A stretch of DNA of 64,000 bases from an uncultured Porphyromonadaceae bacterium (GCA_949285425.1 CASEAJ010000044.1:1-64000); one strand, 5' to 3'. Shown: positions 43,435 to 52,526, counted from the first letter of the stretch. The notes: a model not told the origin generated them from the sequence alone. Numbers and translations are program-made.

Positions 43435-45228
43435 TTACATCCTTTCCGGCACCTCAATACCGAGCAGTCCCATACCGGTTTTCACCACACGGGCAATGGT
43501 TTCCGAAAGGGCGAGGCGGAAGCGTTTCAAGGCTTCGTTTTCTTCGCGCAGGATGGAGTAGTCGTGGTAGAACTGGTTGTATTCTTTCACCAGGTCATAC
43601 ACATAGTTGGCTATCAGTGCCGGGCTGAAAGCTTCTCCCGCTTCTTTCACCACTCCTTCAAAGTCGGCCAGCAACTGTATCAGTGCGCTTTCCTTGTCGG
43701 ATATTTCCAGATGTGTGTCAAGTGCCGAGTGGAAGTCAATGCCCTGTTCGTCGGCCTTGCGCAGTACCGACTTGATACGGGCATGCGTATATTGTATGAA
43801 AGGTCCGGTATTACCGTTGAAATCGATGGATTCTTTCGGGTTGAACAGCATGTTTTTGCGCGGGTCCACTTTCAGTATGAAGTATTTCAAGGCCCCCAGT
43901 CCCACGATGCGTGCCACCTCTTCCAGTTCGCCGGGGTTGTTTTCATCGACCTTGCCCAGTTCAATGGCCGTTTCACGGGCCGTGGCAATCATTTCGGCCA
44001 CCAGGTCATCGGCATCAACCACCGTGCCTTCGCGGCTTTTCATTTTTCCTTCGGGCAGTTCCACCATGCCGTACGAGAAGTGTACCAGGCTCTTGCCCCA
44101 TTCAAATCCCAGTCGGTCGAGCAGGATGGAGAGTACCTGGAAGTGGTAGTTTTGTTCGTTGCCTACTACGTACACCATTTTGTTGATGGGGTAATCGTCA
44201 TAACGCAGTTTGGCAGTACCTATGTCTTGTGTCATGTACACCGAAGTTCCGTCTGTACGCAGCAACAGTTTTTCGTCGAGTCCATCTTTGGTGAGGTCGG
44301 CCCATACCGAGCCATCCGCACGCCGGTAGAACACCCCTTTGGCCAGACCTTCCTCTACTTTGGCCTTGCCTTCGAGGTACGTTTCCGATTCGTAGTAAAT
44401 TTTGTCGAAGTCCACGCCCAGTTTCCGGTAGGTTTCGTCAAACCCGGCATAGACCCATCCGTTCATCGTAGCCCACAGCTTGCGCACTTCCGGGTCGTTG
44501 TTTTCCCAGGCCAGCAACATGCGCTGTGCTTCCTGTATGAGGGGGGCGTTGCGTTTTGCGTCTTCTTCGCTCATGCCCTGTGCCATGAGTTCTTTCACTT
44601 CGGCCTTGTAGTGCTGGTCGAATATGACGTAGTATTTTCCCACCAGGTGGTCGCCTTTCATGCCCGAGCTTTCGGGGGTTTCACCGTTTCCGAAGCGTTT
44701 CCATGCCAGCATCGATTTGCAGATGTGAATGCCCCGGTCGTTGACAATGTTCGTTTTGATGACTTTCCATCCGCAGGCTTTCTGTATTTCCGAAATGCTG
44801 TATCCCAGCAGGTTGTTGCGTATATGTCCCAGGTGCAGGGGCTTGTTGGTATTGGGCGATGAATATTCAATCATCATCAGCGGGGCATCTTCACCGGCCG
44901 GTGTGATGCCGTAGTTGACATCGGCGTGCATGCGGTTCAGTTCGCCAATCCAGTATCCCTTGTCTATGACGAGGTTGAGAAATCCCTTGATTACGTTGAA
45001 TGAGGCAATGAACGTGTGGTTTGCCTGCAGATATTCGCCTATTTCCGCACCGGTTTGTTCGGGCGACTTGCGTGCAGCTTTTACAAAGGGGAACACGACG
45101 ACGGTGAGGTCGCCTTCAAATTCTTTTTTCGTTTTCTGTACCTGTACCTGTGCCGCTTCGGTGTCCTGTCCGTAGAGTTTCTTTACAGCTTCGGCAACTG
45201 CAGTTCCAATGGTTAAGTCGATATTCAT
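43435..45228 (-). CDS. argS: Arginyl-tRNA synthetase
   Basis: The 597-residue class I synthetase has the N-terminal Arg-tRNA domain (1-110), the HIGH-like motif as SSPNTNKPLHLGHIRNN, the catalytic domain with VDADDLVAEMIATA and VVDADD, and the DALR anticodon-binding helical domain (about 480-597, ending MGLLGIEVPERM). KSREGTVV is the KMSK-like region (KMKSREG). Length agrees with the family. The ATG at 45228 is chosen; the longer reading would need a TTG and adds two residues. Confidence 0.96.
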   Translation of the reverse strand: MNIDLTIGTAVAEAVKKLYGQDTEAAQVQVQKTKKEFEGDLTVVVFPFVKAARKSPEQTGAEIGEYLQANHTFIASFNVIKGFLNLVIDKGYWIGELNRMHADVNYGITPAGEDAPLMMIEYSSPNTNKPLHLGHIRNNLLGYSISEIQKACGWKVIKTNIVNDRGIHICKSMLAWKRFGNGETPESSGMKGDHLVGKYYVIFDQHYKAEVKELMAQGMSEEDAKRNAPLIQEAQRMLLAWENNDPEVRKLWATMNGWVYAGFDETYRKLGVDFDKIYYESETYLEGKAKVEEGLAKGVFYRRADGSVWADLTKDGLDEKLLLRTDGTSVYMTQDIGTAKLRYDDYPINKMVYVVGNEQNYHFQVLSILLDRLGFEWGKSLVHFSYGMVELPEGKMKSREGTVVDADDLVAEMIATARETAIELGKVDENNPGELEEVARIVGLGALKYFILKVDPRKNMLFNPKESIDFNGNTGPFIQYTHARIKSVLRKADEQGIDFHSALDTHLEISDKESALIQLLADFEGVVKEAGEAFSPALIANYVYDLVKEYNQFYHDYSILREENEALKRFRLALSETIARVVKTGMGLLGIEVPERM

Positions 45229-45254
45229 TTTCAACGGATTTATGTTTTAAAGTG

Positions 45255-45262
45255 CAAAGATA
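45255..45262 (-). promoter_or_regulatory. argS -7 box on a repeated promoter segment
   Basis: Minus-strand TATCTTTG, 27 bp before the start. Upstream AATTCAAGCAAGCTTGAT repeats the start of the duplicated segments before trmD and the EamA gene, at the same distance from the -7 box. Confidence 0.55.
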
Positions 45263-45515
45263 ATGCAAATGAGTGCAAAACCATCAAGCTTGCTTGAATT
45301 GTTTTGCCGAGTGCAGCTTATTTAATATTAATAGTAGCGGGGAGAGCGTCGTTAATGATTAATGTTAAGGAGCGAGTAGGTCATTCGGATTACTCCGTAG
45401 TTAATGATTAACTGTCAACTGTCAACTGTCACTTGTCACTTTCAATTCTCCATTTTCAACTAAGCCGTTACTCGTCATTCTCAACATGCATCGTGCATGC
45501 AACAGCAAGTTTTTC

Positions 45516-45603
45516 TTTTTTCACATAGGTGAAACATATTTTTCACATAGGTGAAACGTATTTTTCACATAGGTGAAAAAAGCTTTTCACATAGGTGAAA
45601 AAA
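45516..45603. repeat. 22-bp periodic inverted-repeat array E (four units)
   Basis: TTCACATAGGTGAA occurs at 45520, 45542, 45564 and 45586, exactly 22 bp apart and identical. In the 9-4-9 frame the core is ATAG; left arms TTTTTTCAC, ATTTTTCAC, ATTTTTCAC, GCTTTTCAC; right arms GTGAAACAT, GTGAAACGT, GTGAAAAAA, GTGAAAAAA. The 14-bp word is the exact reverse complement of TTCACCTATGTGAA in array C. About 430 bp upstream of the capsule promoter. Confidence 0.93.
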
Positions 45604-46029
45604 GAAAAGTAACGGTCATGATGCACGACATTACGGGCTTGAGTCAATGACGGATACTTTTTCCCCTTTTCAAAAGATATTTCAATTTTCATCTGCCTGA
45701 CTTGAATTGATTTTCGCGAGTTGCTTGGAACTCATGTTTTTGTTACTTCATTTGCATCGCATTGGTTCTTCCCTTTGCAATTTTTTTGAAATATAATAGC
45801 TCAATCACTGTCCGAATCACCACCTCGGAAAATGAAGCGGGCTATCTGCAATTCCTGTTGGGAGATGCGTTATTGGCGCAGACTTTCCCATAAGGAATTG
45901 TGGCTTGTGGTGAGCCAGGACAGTGTATGGAGATGGTCTGTGCTTTTTTTTGTTTGTACGCGAAAATCTCTGTATGGGTTGCCTTGCACACATTGTTAAT
46001 TTTTTTTATCATATTTTTCGAAAAAGTAT

Positions 46030-46037
46030 TATATTTG
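46030..46037 (+). promoter_or_regulatory. Capsule locus promoter -7 box
   Basis: TATATTTG matches TAnnTTTG; a good -33 TTTG is not present 19-22 bp upstream (TTAT instead). It leaves a leader of about 150 nt before upxY. Confidence 0.5.
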
Positions 46038-46194
46038 CAGACTTTACCATTTGCAGCGTTTGCTTTTAATTTGCTGTAAATGTAAGCTTTTTGGAATCTG
46101 TTAATTCAATGTAAGTTTTTGTAACTGCTTAAAACATTGTGTTTTACGTGTGTTTTAAGGAGCCATAGATGTACCCGTCAGATTGGTTTTCAGT

Positions 46195-46764
46195 ATGACA
46201 CAAGCGGAAATCAAAGAGCAGCAAGTGTGGTATGCCATGAGTGCCACCTACCGGAGGGAACTCAAGGCAAAGGCTTTGCTTGAAGCACAGGCGATAGCTT
46301 GTTTTGTGCCTATGCGTTATGCCGTTTGTTCTGTTGGCAGACAGCATGATTCCCGTCTGAAACTCGTTCCGGCCGTACATAATCTGATTTTCGTGCGGGC
46401 AACTCCTTCGGCACTCAAGCGTGCCAAGCAGACCATTCCCTACCTCCAGTACATCATGCAGACCTGTTCAGGCAAAAGAATGCCCGTCATTGTGCCCGAT
46501 GCCCAGATGAAGCGTTTCATCGATGTGTGCCAGACTTACGATGAGCATCTGCATTATTTCAAGGGCGATGATCTGAATCTGTCTCAAGGTGCCTATGTAC
46601 GCATACATGGAGGACCGTTTGATGGACAGGAAGGGGTGTTTGTGAAGGTGGCAGGCTATCGGAACAAGCGTGTCGTTGTCTTGATAAAGGGCATTGTGGC
46701 TGTGGCCATCACTCCTTCGGCCTCGTGTGTGATAGAAGAACTGGAAAAAGAATATAAACTGTAA
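46195..46764 (+). CDS. upxY: UpxY-family transcription antiterminator of the capsule locus
   Basis: The 189-residue protein is a NusG/RfaH-like specialised elongation factor. The NGN domain is at about 8-115 (QQVWYAMSATYRRELKAKALLEAQ, VPMRYAVC, LIFVRATPSALKRAKQ) and a KOW-type domain at about 130-185 (SQGAYVRIHGGPFDGQEGVFVKVAGYRNKRVVVLIKGIV). In Bacteroides such proteins read through leader terminators of their own capsule operon, and the gene opens this one. The ATG at 46195 is used (the longer reading needs TTG at 46183). The usual UpxZ partner, which cross-inhibits other loci, is missing here. Confidence 0.9.
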   Translation: MTQAEIKEQQVWYAMSATYRRELKAKALLEAQAIACFVPMRYAVCSVGRQHDSRLKLVPAVHNLIFVRATPSALKRAKQTIPYLQYIMQTCSGKRMPVIVPDAQMKRFIDVCQTYDEHLHYFKGDDLNLSQGAYVRIHGGPFDGQEGVFVKVAGYRNKRVVVLIKGIVAVAITPSASCVIEELEKEYKL

Positions 46765-46776
46765 ACTGATATACGT

Positions 46777-47898
46777 ATGACTTTTTGGACTTGGAACATT
46801 ACCCTTTCTTTTCTGATAAGTGTGGCATTTACGGGGGTCCTCATTCCTCAGATTCTGTTGATTTCGTTTCGTAAGGAACTGTTTGACAAACCCGATGCGC
46901 GTAAAATCCATCAAGGGGTGGTGCCCCGTTTGGGAGGCATTGCTTTCATGCCGGTCATAGTGTTTACCATCGGGTTGCTGCTCGGTGTGAGTTTGCTGTT
47001 GGGAAGAAGTGAAATTCATGACGGGTTGGACAGAGAGGTGCTCGAGTTTTCGTTGGGGTTGTGCAGCATCATTCTGCTCTATCTGGTGGGCATGGCCGAT
47101 GACCTCATCGGGGTGCAATACCGGGCCAAGTTCATGGTTCAGATTATTTGTGCTGTGTTCCTGGTTGCATCGGGTGTGTGGATTGACAACCTGTACGGTA
47201 TTTTCGGCATTCACGAACTGCCCCGGTTCATAGCCTGGCCGCTCACGGTGTTTGTGGTGGTGTTCATTATCAATGCCATCAACCTCATTGACGGCATCGA
47301 CGGATTGGCTTCGGGGCTGAGCGGGGTGGCCCTTATGTTCTACGGCTTTGTCTTCATAAGCATAGGGCGCTATATGCATGCCATGCTGGCATTTGTCACC
47401 TTGGGTGCGTTGGTTTCGTTTTTCTACTACAACGTGTTCGGCAATGCGGAAAAACACAAGAAAATCTTCATGGGCGATACCGGTTCGCTCACCATTGGCA
47501 TTATATTGAGTTTTCTGTGTGTTTCGCTGCTTCATGCCGGCAGCAGTGCTTCGGGGGCTCATTTGCAGGTACGTGCCATTGTGTTTGCCTTTGTGCCGCT
47601 CATTGTGCCTTGTTTCGATGTGGTGCGGGTGGTCATTCATCGCGGGCGCAACCATGCCCCGCTGTTCTTGCCCGACAAGAACCACATTCATCACAAACTG
47701 TTGCGGGCAGGCATTCCCCAGCGTCGGGCCATGATGTTGATATTGTTGTCCAGTGTTGTGCTTGTGGCCGGCAATGTGCTGTTGTGCCGGGTGGTGAACG
47801 TGAATGTGTTGTTGCTGGTCGATGTGGTGCTGTGGACTTCCGCCAACATGTTGCTTTCCCGTTTCATCCGGAAAAAGGAGAGCGGGGTGAACAGTTGA
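46777..47898 (+). CDS. Undecaprenyl-phosphate sugar-1-phosphate transferase (WecA/MraY family)
   Basis: The 373-residue membrane protein has about ten TM helices and the family motifs: VPRLGGIAF in the first cytosolic loop, VGMADDLIG (Mg-binding DD), INLIDGIDGLASG, MGDTGSL and the C-terminal loop LPDKNHIHHKLL. It starts the glycan on undecaprenyl phosphate; the sugar is likely an N-acetylhexosamine phosphate but cannot be fixed from sequence. It follows upxY by 12 bp, the normal position for capsule-initiating enzymes. Confidence 0.92.
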   Translation: MTFWTWNITLSFLISVAFTGVLIPQILLISFRKELFDKPDARKIHQGVVPRLGGIAFMPVIVFTIGLLLGVSLLLGRSEIHDGLDREVLEFSLGLCSIILLYLVGMADDLIGVQYRAKFMVQIICAVFLVASGVWIDNLYGIFGIHELPRFIAWPLTVFVVVFIINAINLIDGIDGLASGLSGVALMFYGFVFISIGRYMHAMLAFVTLGALVSFFYYNVFGNAEKHKKIFMGDTGSLTIGIILSFLCVSLLHAGSSASGAHLQVRAIVFAFVPLIVPCFDVVRVVIHRGRNHAPLFLPDKNHIHHKLLRAGIPQRRAMMLILLSSVVLVAGNVLLCRVVNVNVLLLVDVVLWTSANMLLSRFIRKKESGVNS

Positions 47899-48141
47899 CA
47901 GTGATGAGTGACAAGTTAACAGCTAACAATGGAAAATTGAAAACGGCTGATAATTAATAATTAACAATTGATAATTGGTTTCGTACTCCAACTTCACCTC
48001 TTCCCCTTCTCCCCGGGGCGAGGGGGAAGGTCGGAAAATACGAAATATTTTTTGTAGGGGTATGAAAAAGACAAAGAAAAGAGATATGTTTGGATACGCT
48101 GAATAGTGTATTTTCACTGATAACAACAATATAATATTGAT

Positions 48142-48957
48142 ATGCATAGAAAAAGACAGGCGATGTGGTTTGCCGTGCTTTCGTTTTTGTTGGCATCGTG
48201 CGGCACAGCCAAACAGGTTACCTATTTTCAGGACATCAGGCCCGGAAGCGACGATACCATCCGGGTTGTTTCCGAAATGCGTCTCATGCCCGACGACAAA
48301 CTCTCGATTGTGGTGAGCAGCAAGAACCAGGAACTGGCTCTGCTGTTCAATTTGCCTACGGTGAGCTACCGCATGGGGCAGGCCAGTACTACCAGTACCA
48401 ACACGAACGGACAAGTGTCGGCCTATACCGTCGATTCGGACGGTGAAATCGATTTCCCCGTGTTGGGCAAAATCAAGGTGGCAGGCATGACCCGTGAAGA
48501 AGTGGCCCGTTATGTGAAGGGCGAACTGATCAGCAACAACCTGCTGAAAGATCCGGTGGTTACGGTCGATTTTCTCAACCTCTATGTTTCGGTGCTGGGC
48601 GAAGTGAGCCGTCCGGGGCGTTATGCGCTCGACCGCGACAAGATGACGGTGCTCGATGTGTTGAGCCTGGCCGGCGACCTCACCATCCAGGGGCAGCGCG
48701 AACATGTGTATGTGTTGCGCGGGCAGGGCGGCAAACAAACCAGTTACGAACTGAATCTCTGTTCGCTGGAAGAACTCTATGCCTCGCCGGTCTACTACAT
48801 GCAGCAGGGCGATGTAGTCTATGTGAGTCCTATCCCCATGCGTAAACGGCAGACCACGGTAAACGGCAACAACGTGCTTTCCATCTCGTTCTGGATGTCG
48901 GTAGCATCGCTGGCCATGTCCGTGGCCACATTCCTGGGATTACGGTATGCCAATTGA
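48142..48957 (+). CDS. Wza-type polysaccharide export lipoprotein
   Basis: The 271-residue protein has a lipoprotein signal (lipobox SFLLASCG) and the polysaccharide biosynthesis/export fold: SLBB-like and Poly_export domains with DKLSIVVSSKNQELALLF, YTVDSDGEIDFPVLGKIKVAGMTREEV and VSVLGEVSRPGRYALDRDKMTVLDVL. A C-terminal TM helix (248-266, SFWMSVASLAMSVATFLG) is present. It forms the outer-membrane exit for capsule. A low-complexity spacer with GGGGCGAGGGGGAAGG hairpin (47899-48141) separates it from the initiating transferase. Confidence 0.92.
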   Translation: MHRKRQAMWFAVLSFLLASCGTAKQVTYFQDIRPGSDDTIRVVSEMRLMPDDKLSIVVSSKNQELALLFNLPTVSYRMGQASTTSTNTNGQVSAYTVDSDGEIDFPVLGKIKVAGMTREEVARYVKGELISNNLLKDPVVTVDFLNLYVSVLGEVSRPGRYALDRDKMTVLDVLSLAGDLTIQGQREHVYVLRGQGGKQTSYELNLCSLEELYASPVYYMQQGDVVYVSPIPMRKRQTTVNGNNVLSISFWMSVASLAMSVATFLGLRYAN

Positions 48958-49056
48958 ACCGCAAACCGATGGCAGCCTTTCTCTTTTTATTAAATACAGC
49001 ACATAAGTAACCATTTTTACGATTTACTTATTGATCGTTCTTTGATTTTTCACGCT

Positions 49057-51411
49057 ATGACAAGCAAAGTAAAACCGACAGAAGATTTCATGCGGATACA
49101 GGATCTTGTGCAATTGTGTCTCGCCAAGTGGTATTGGTTTCCGGTGTCCTTAGCCATTACGTTGGGTGTAGCCATGCTTTATGTCAAACGCACCCCTTCC
49201 GTGTACACCCGCACCGCTTCCATCCTGGTAAAAGATGAAAGCAGCGGCAAATCCCTTTCTTCCGAAGGGGCTTCCCTATCGGAGTTCGGCCTGTTTCAGA
49301 CCAACACCAATGTGAACAACGAAATCATTACGTTGCAGTCGCCGGCCCTCATGCAGCATGTGGTCAAGCGGCTGCATCTCGATGTCGACTACAGGGTAGA
49401 AGGCCGCCTGCACGAGGTGGTGTTGTACGGCAATACGCTGCCGGTTCATGTTTCTTTCCCCGATTTGGGCGATGAGGGCAGTGCCGCACTCACAGTCCGT
49501 CTGCTGGCCGACCGTCGGGTCGAACTGTCCGCCTTCTCCGGCATGGAGTTGCCCGAACAGGCTGTCACGGCGCAGCTTGGCGACACGGTGCTCACTCCGG
49601 TCGGCCGGGTGGTGGTGACGCCCACAGCCATGTACCGGGGCGAGTACACTTTCCCCATTGTGGTCAGCAAGTCATCGCTCTATGCGGTGGCTCGTGGTTA
49701 TGCCGGTTCGCTTACCATCGGTTTGCGCGATGAGAAAGCCTCGGTCATCGACCTTTCCATCAGCGACGTGTCCACCCAGCGGGCCGAAGATGTGCTCAAT
49801 ACCCTTATCGCCGTGTACAATGACAATTGGATTCGCGAAAAGAACGCGGTTACGGCCAGCACCTCCATGCTCATCGATGAACGGCTGGAAGTCATTGAAC
49901 GGGAACTGAGTCACATTGACGAGGACATATCTTCCTACAAAAGCGAGAACCTGTTGCCCGATGTGCAGGCTGCCTCAAGCATGTACATGGCCCAGTCGGC
50001 CGAGGCGGAAGGTAACATACAGTCGCTCAACAACCAGCTCTACATAGCACGCTACATACGTAACTATCTGGTCAGTTTTTCCTCTTCCAACACACTTCTT
50101 CCTGTCAATTCGGGTGTCGAGAGCGGCAGCATCGAAAGCCAGATAGCCGAATACAACGCCCTGCAACTCCAGCGCAACAACCTGATTGCCAACAGCAGTG
50201 CCGACAATCCTTTCATTCGCGATTTGGACCATTCCCTGACCTCCATCCGCGAATCCATCCTGGTTTCGCTCGACAACCTCATCAACACCCTCGGCGTGCA
50301 GATAGACCTCATGAAGCGCAACGAGCAGGAAACGAAAGAACTCATTGCGGCCGGTCCGGCCCAGGCCAAATACCTCTTGTCGGTTGAACGCCAACAGAAG
50401 GTCAAGGAAGCACTTTACCTCTTCCTGTTGCAGAAACGCGAAGAAAACGAGTTGTCGCAAACCTTCACCGCTTACAACACACGGGTCATCAATCCTCCTT
50501 CCGGCAGTCCGTTGCCTACCGAGCCGAAGAAAGGCAGCATTCTGCTCATGGCCTTGGCCATAGGCCTGTTCCTGCCGGTGGTGGTGCTGTTCCTCATCGA
50601 AATGATGGACACCACCGTGCGCAGCCGGAAAGACCTGGAAGAACTGAGCATTCCTTTTGTCGGTGAAATACCCCTGTGCGAGTCAAAGAAGAAACTGTCC
50701 CACACTTCTTCTACCGATTTGGTGGTCAGGGAGAAAGGGCGCGATGTGGTGAACGAAGCTTTCCGCATTGTACGTACCAATCTTGAATTTATGGATGGCG
50801 GCAAGGAGCGCGGACGTACCATACTTATAACGTCCATGAATCCCGGTAGCGGAAAAACCTTCGTGTCGTTGAACCTGGCCCTGTCGTTTGCCATCAAGGG
50901 CAAGAAGGTGCTGCTCATTGACCTTGACATGCGTCGGAAATCATTGAGCGACCATGTCGACAAACGGGTACGGACCGGCATTTCCAATTATCTGGCCGAA
51001 CAGATAGACGATTTGGACAGCATCATTCTGCATGCACCTCTCCATGCCAATCTCGATGTGATACCCGTCGGCACCGTTCCGCCCAATCCCACCGAACTGC
51101 TCTTCAGCGGCCGTCTGAAACTTATGTTGGCCGAACTGCGTAAGGAGTATGACCTCATTTTCATTGACTGTCCGCCGTCTGAAATCGTAGCCGATGTGGC
51201 CATTGTCAACGAGTATGCCCACATGATGCTGTTCATTGTCCGTGCCGGACTGTTCGAACGCAGCATGTTGCCCGACCTGGACAATCTGTATACGTCTCAC
51301 AAATACAAGAACATGTCGCTTGTACTTAACGGTACCAAGTCGCGCCATGCCCGTCAGTATTACGGTAAATATTACGGCAAGTACTACGGTAAATACTATT
51401 ATAGCAAATAG
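49057..51411 (+). CDS. Wzc-type polysaccharide co-polymerase / BY-kinase
   Basis: The 784-residue protein combines a Wzz domain between two TM helices (about 31-48 and 500-520) with long coiled coils (about 270-460), and a cytosolic BY-kinase domain. Walker A is ITSMNPGSGKTFVSLNLALS, Walker A' is KVLLIDLDMRRKSL and Walker B is LIFIDCPPSE. The tail is tyrosine-rich (YYGKYYGKYYGKYYYSK), the autophosphorylation cluster. It controls chain length and export with Wza. The ATG at 49057 is preferred; the longer frame begins with TTG. Confidence 0.94.
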   Translation: MTSKVKPTEDFMRIQDLVQLCLAKWYWFPVSLAITLGVAMLYVKRTPSVYTRTASILVKDESSGKSLSSEGASLSEFGLFQTNTNVNNEIITLQSPALMQHVVKRLHLDVDYRVEGRLHEVVLYGNTLPVHVSFPDLGDEGSAALTVRLLADRRVELSAFSGMELPEQAVTAQLGDTVLTPVGRVVVTPTAMYRGEYTFPIVVSKSSLYAVARGYAGSLTIGLRDEKASVIDLSISDVSTQRAEDVLNTLIAVYNDNWIREKNAVTASTSMLIDERLEVIERELSHIDEDISSYKSENLLPDVQAASSMYMAQSAEAEGNIQSLNNQLYIARYIRNYLVSFSSSNTLLPVNSGVESGSIESQIAEYNALQLQRNNLIANSSADNPFIRDLDHSLTSIRESILVSLDNLINTLGVQIDLMKRNEQETKELIAAGPAQAKYLLSVERQQKVKEALYLFLLQKREENELSQTFTAYNTRVINPPSGSPLPTEPKKGSILLMALAIGLFLPVVVLFLIEMMDTTVRSRKDLEELSIPFVGEIPLCESKKKLSHTSSTDLVVREKGRDVVNEAFRIVRTNLEFMDGGKERGRTILITSMNPGSGKTFVSLNLALSFAIKGKKVLLIDLDMRRKSLSDHVDKRVRTGISNYLAEQIDDLDSIILHAPLHANLDVIPVGTVPPNPTELLFSGRLKLMLAELRKEYDLIFIDCPPSEIVADVAIVNEYAHMMLFIVRAGLFERSMLPDLDNLYTSHKYKNMSLVLNGTKSRHARQYYGKYYGKYYGKYYYSK

Positions 51412-51584
51412 AGGGCAATGAACAATTAACAATGAACAATTGAAAATGAGGAGCGGGTAGTGGAGAGAATTATTAATTGTTAATGATTAGCTGTCACTCT
51501 CTACTGTCTACTGTCAACTGTCAACTGTCACTTGTAACTCGTCACTCGTCACTATCAACAAAAACAACTCATAACAGAATAAAT
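51412..51584. repeat. Low-complexity capsule spacer
   Basis: Spacer built from AACAATTAACAATG-type and CTGTCACTTGTCAACTG-type text, of the same character as 45345-45470, 47899-47985, 52470-52526, 52899-52985, 53553-53697, 55798-56028, 57993-58110 and 61905-62035. No hairpin terminator is evident. Confidence 0.65.
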
Positions 51585-52469
51585 ATGAAAGGAATCGTAT
51601 TGGCAGGGGGTAGCGGAACCCGTCTTTATCCGATAACCAAAGGAGTAAGCAAACAGCTGTTGCCGGTTTATGACAAACCGATGGTCTATTATCCGGTGTC
51701 GGTCCTGATGTTGGCTGGCATTCGCGACATTCTCATTATTTCGACGCCGGCCGATCTTCCCGGCTTCAAACGTCTGTTGGGCGATGGTTCCGACTATGGA
51801 GTACACTTTGAGTATGCCGAGCAACCCTCGCCCGACGGTCTGGCCCAGGCATTCATCATTGGTGAACAGTTCATCGGCAACGATTCGGTATGTCTGGTGC
51901 TGGGCGACAACATTTTCCATGGTGTCGGTTTCTCGCAACTGCTGAAGGAAGCCGTGCACAATGTCGACGTGGATCATAAGGCCACGGTGTTCGGTTATTG
52001 GGTCGATGACCCCCAGCGTTACGGTGTGGCCGAGTTCGACGGCGAAGGCAACTGCCTTTCCATCGAAGAAAAGCCCGAACACCCTAAGTCCAACTATGCC
52101 GTGGTGGGACTTTATTTTTATCCCAACAAAGTGGTGCAGATAGCCAAATCCATCAAGCCGTCGGCTCGTGGCGAACTCGAAATCACCACTGTCAATCAGG
52201 AATTTTTGCAGGTTGGCGAACTGAAGGTGCAGACTTTGGGACGCGGCTTTGCCTGGCTCGATACCGGCACGCACGACTCGCTGGCCGAAGCCTCCATTTT
52301 TGTAGAGGTCATTGAAAAGCGGCAGGGCTTGAAGATTGCCTGCCTCGAAGGCATTGCCTACCGTCAGGGTTGGATTACCGAAGAACGCATGCGTGCCCTG
52401 GCCCAACCCATGATCAAGAACCAGTACGGCCAATACCTGCTCAAAGTCATTGACGAACTGAACCGGTGA
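51585..52469 (+). CDS. rfbA: Glucose-1-phosphate thymidylyltransferase
   Basis: The 294-residue RmlA makes dTDP-glucose, the first step to dTDP-rhamnose. It opens [37 protein letters not shown], the nucleotidyltransferase signature, and shows VLGDNIFHG, with the DNI metal site, and [12 protein letters not shown]. Length is standard. The ATG at 51585 matches the conserved start; frames upstream run through the low-complexity spacer and are not coding. Order here is A, C, D, B with one foreign gene between A and C. Confidence 0.96.
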   Translation: MKGIVLAGGSGTRLYPITKGVSKQLLPVYDKPMVYYPVSVLMLAGIRDILIISTPADLPGFKRLLGDGSDYGVHFEYAEQPSPDGLAQAFIIGEQFIGNDSVCLVLGDNIFHGVGFSQLLKEAVHNVDVDHKATVFGYWVDDPQRYGVAEFDGEGNCLSIEEKPEHPKSNYAVVGLYFYPNKVVQIAKSIKPSARGELEITTVNQEFLQVGELKVQTLGRGFAWLDTGTHDSLAEASIFVEVIEKRQGLKIACLEGIAYRQGWITEERMRALAQPMIKNQYGQYLLKVIDELNR

Positions 52470-52526
52470 TGGATTTTTTAGTGATGAGTGACAAGTGACG
52501 AGTGACAAGTTTTTTAGTGGCAAGTA

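Larger units (their letters stand above)
45229..46194. other. 966-bp divergent region between argS and the capsule locus
   Basis: From the argS side: the argS promoter, low-complexity GTCAACTGTCAC/TTAATGATTAATG text (45345-45470), array E (45516-45603), then about 400 bp of mixed sequence with no recognisable feature, and the capsule promoter near 46030. No paired inverted repeats of the kind that flip Bacteroides capsule promoters were seen. The 46038-46194 stretch is the untranslated leader on which UpxY-type antitermination usually acts. Confidence 0.6.

Noticed and set aside
5235-45603. The 22-bp arrays as CRISPR
   Set aside because: There are no unique spacers of about 30 bp, no leader-repeat-spacer alternation and no cas genes; units abut directly.
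45604-46029. Invertible capsule promoter
   Set aside because: No pair of inverted repeats flanking the promoter region was found by eye, and no invertase gene is near.
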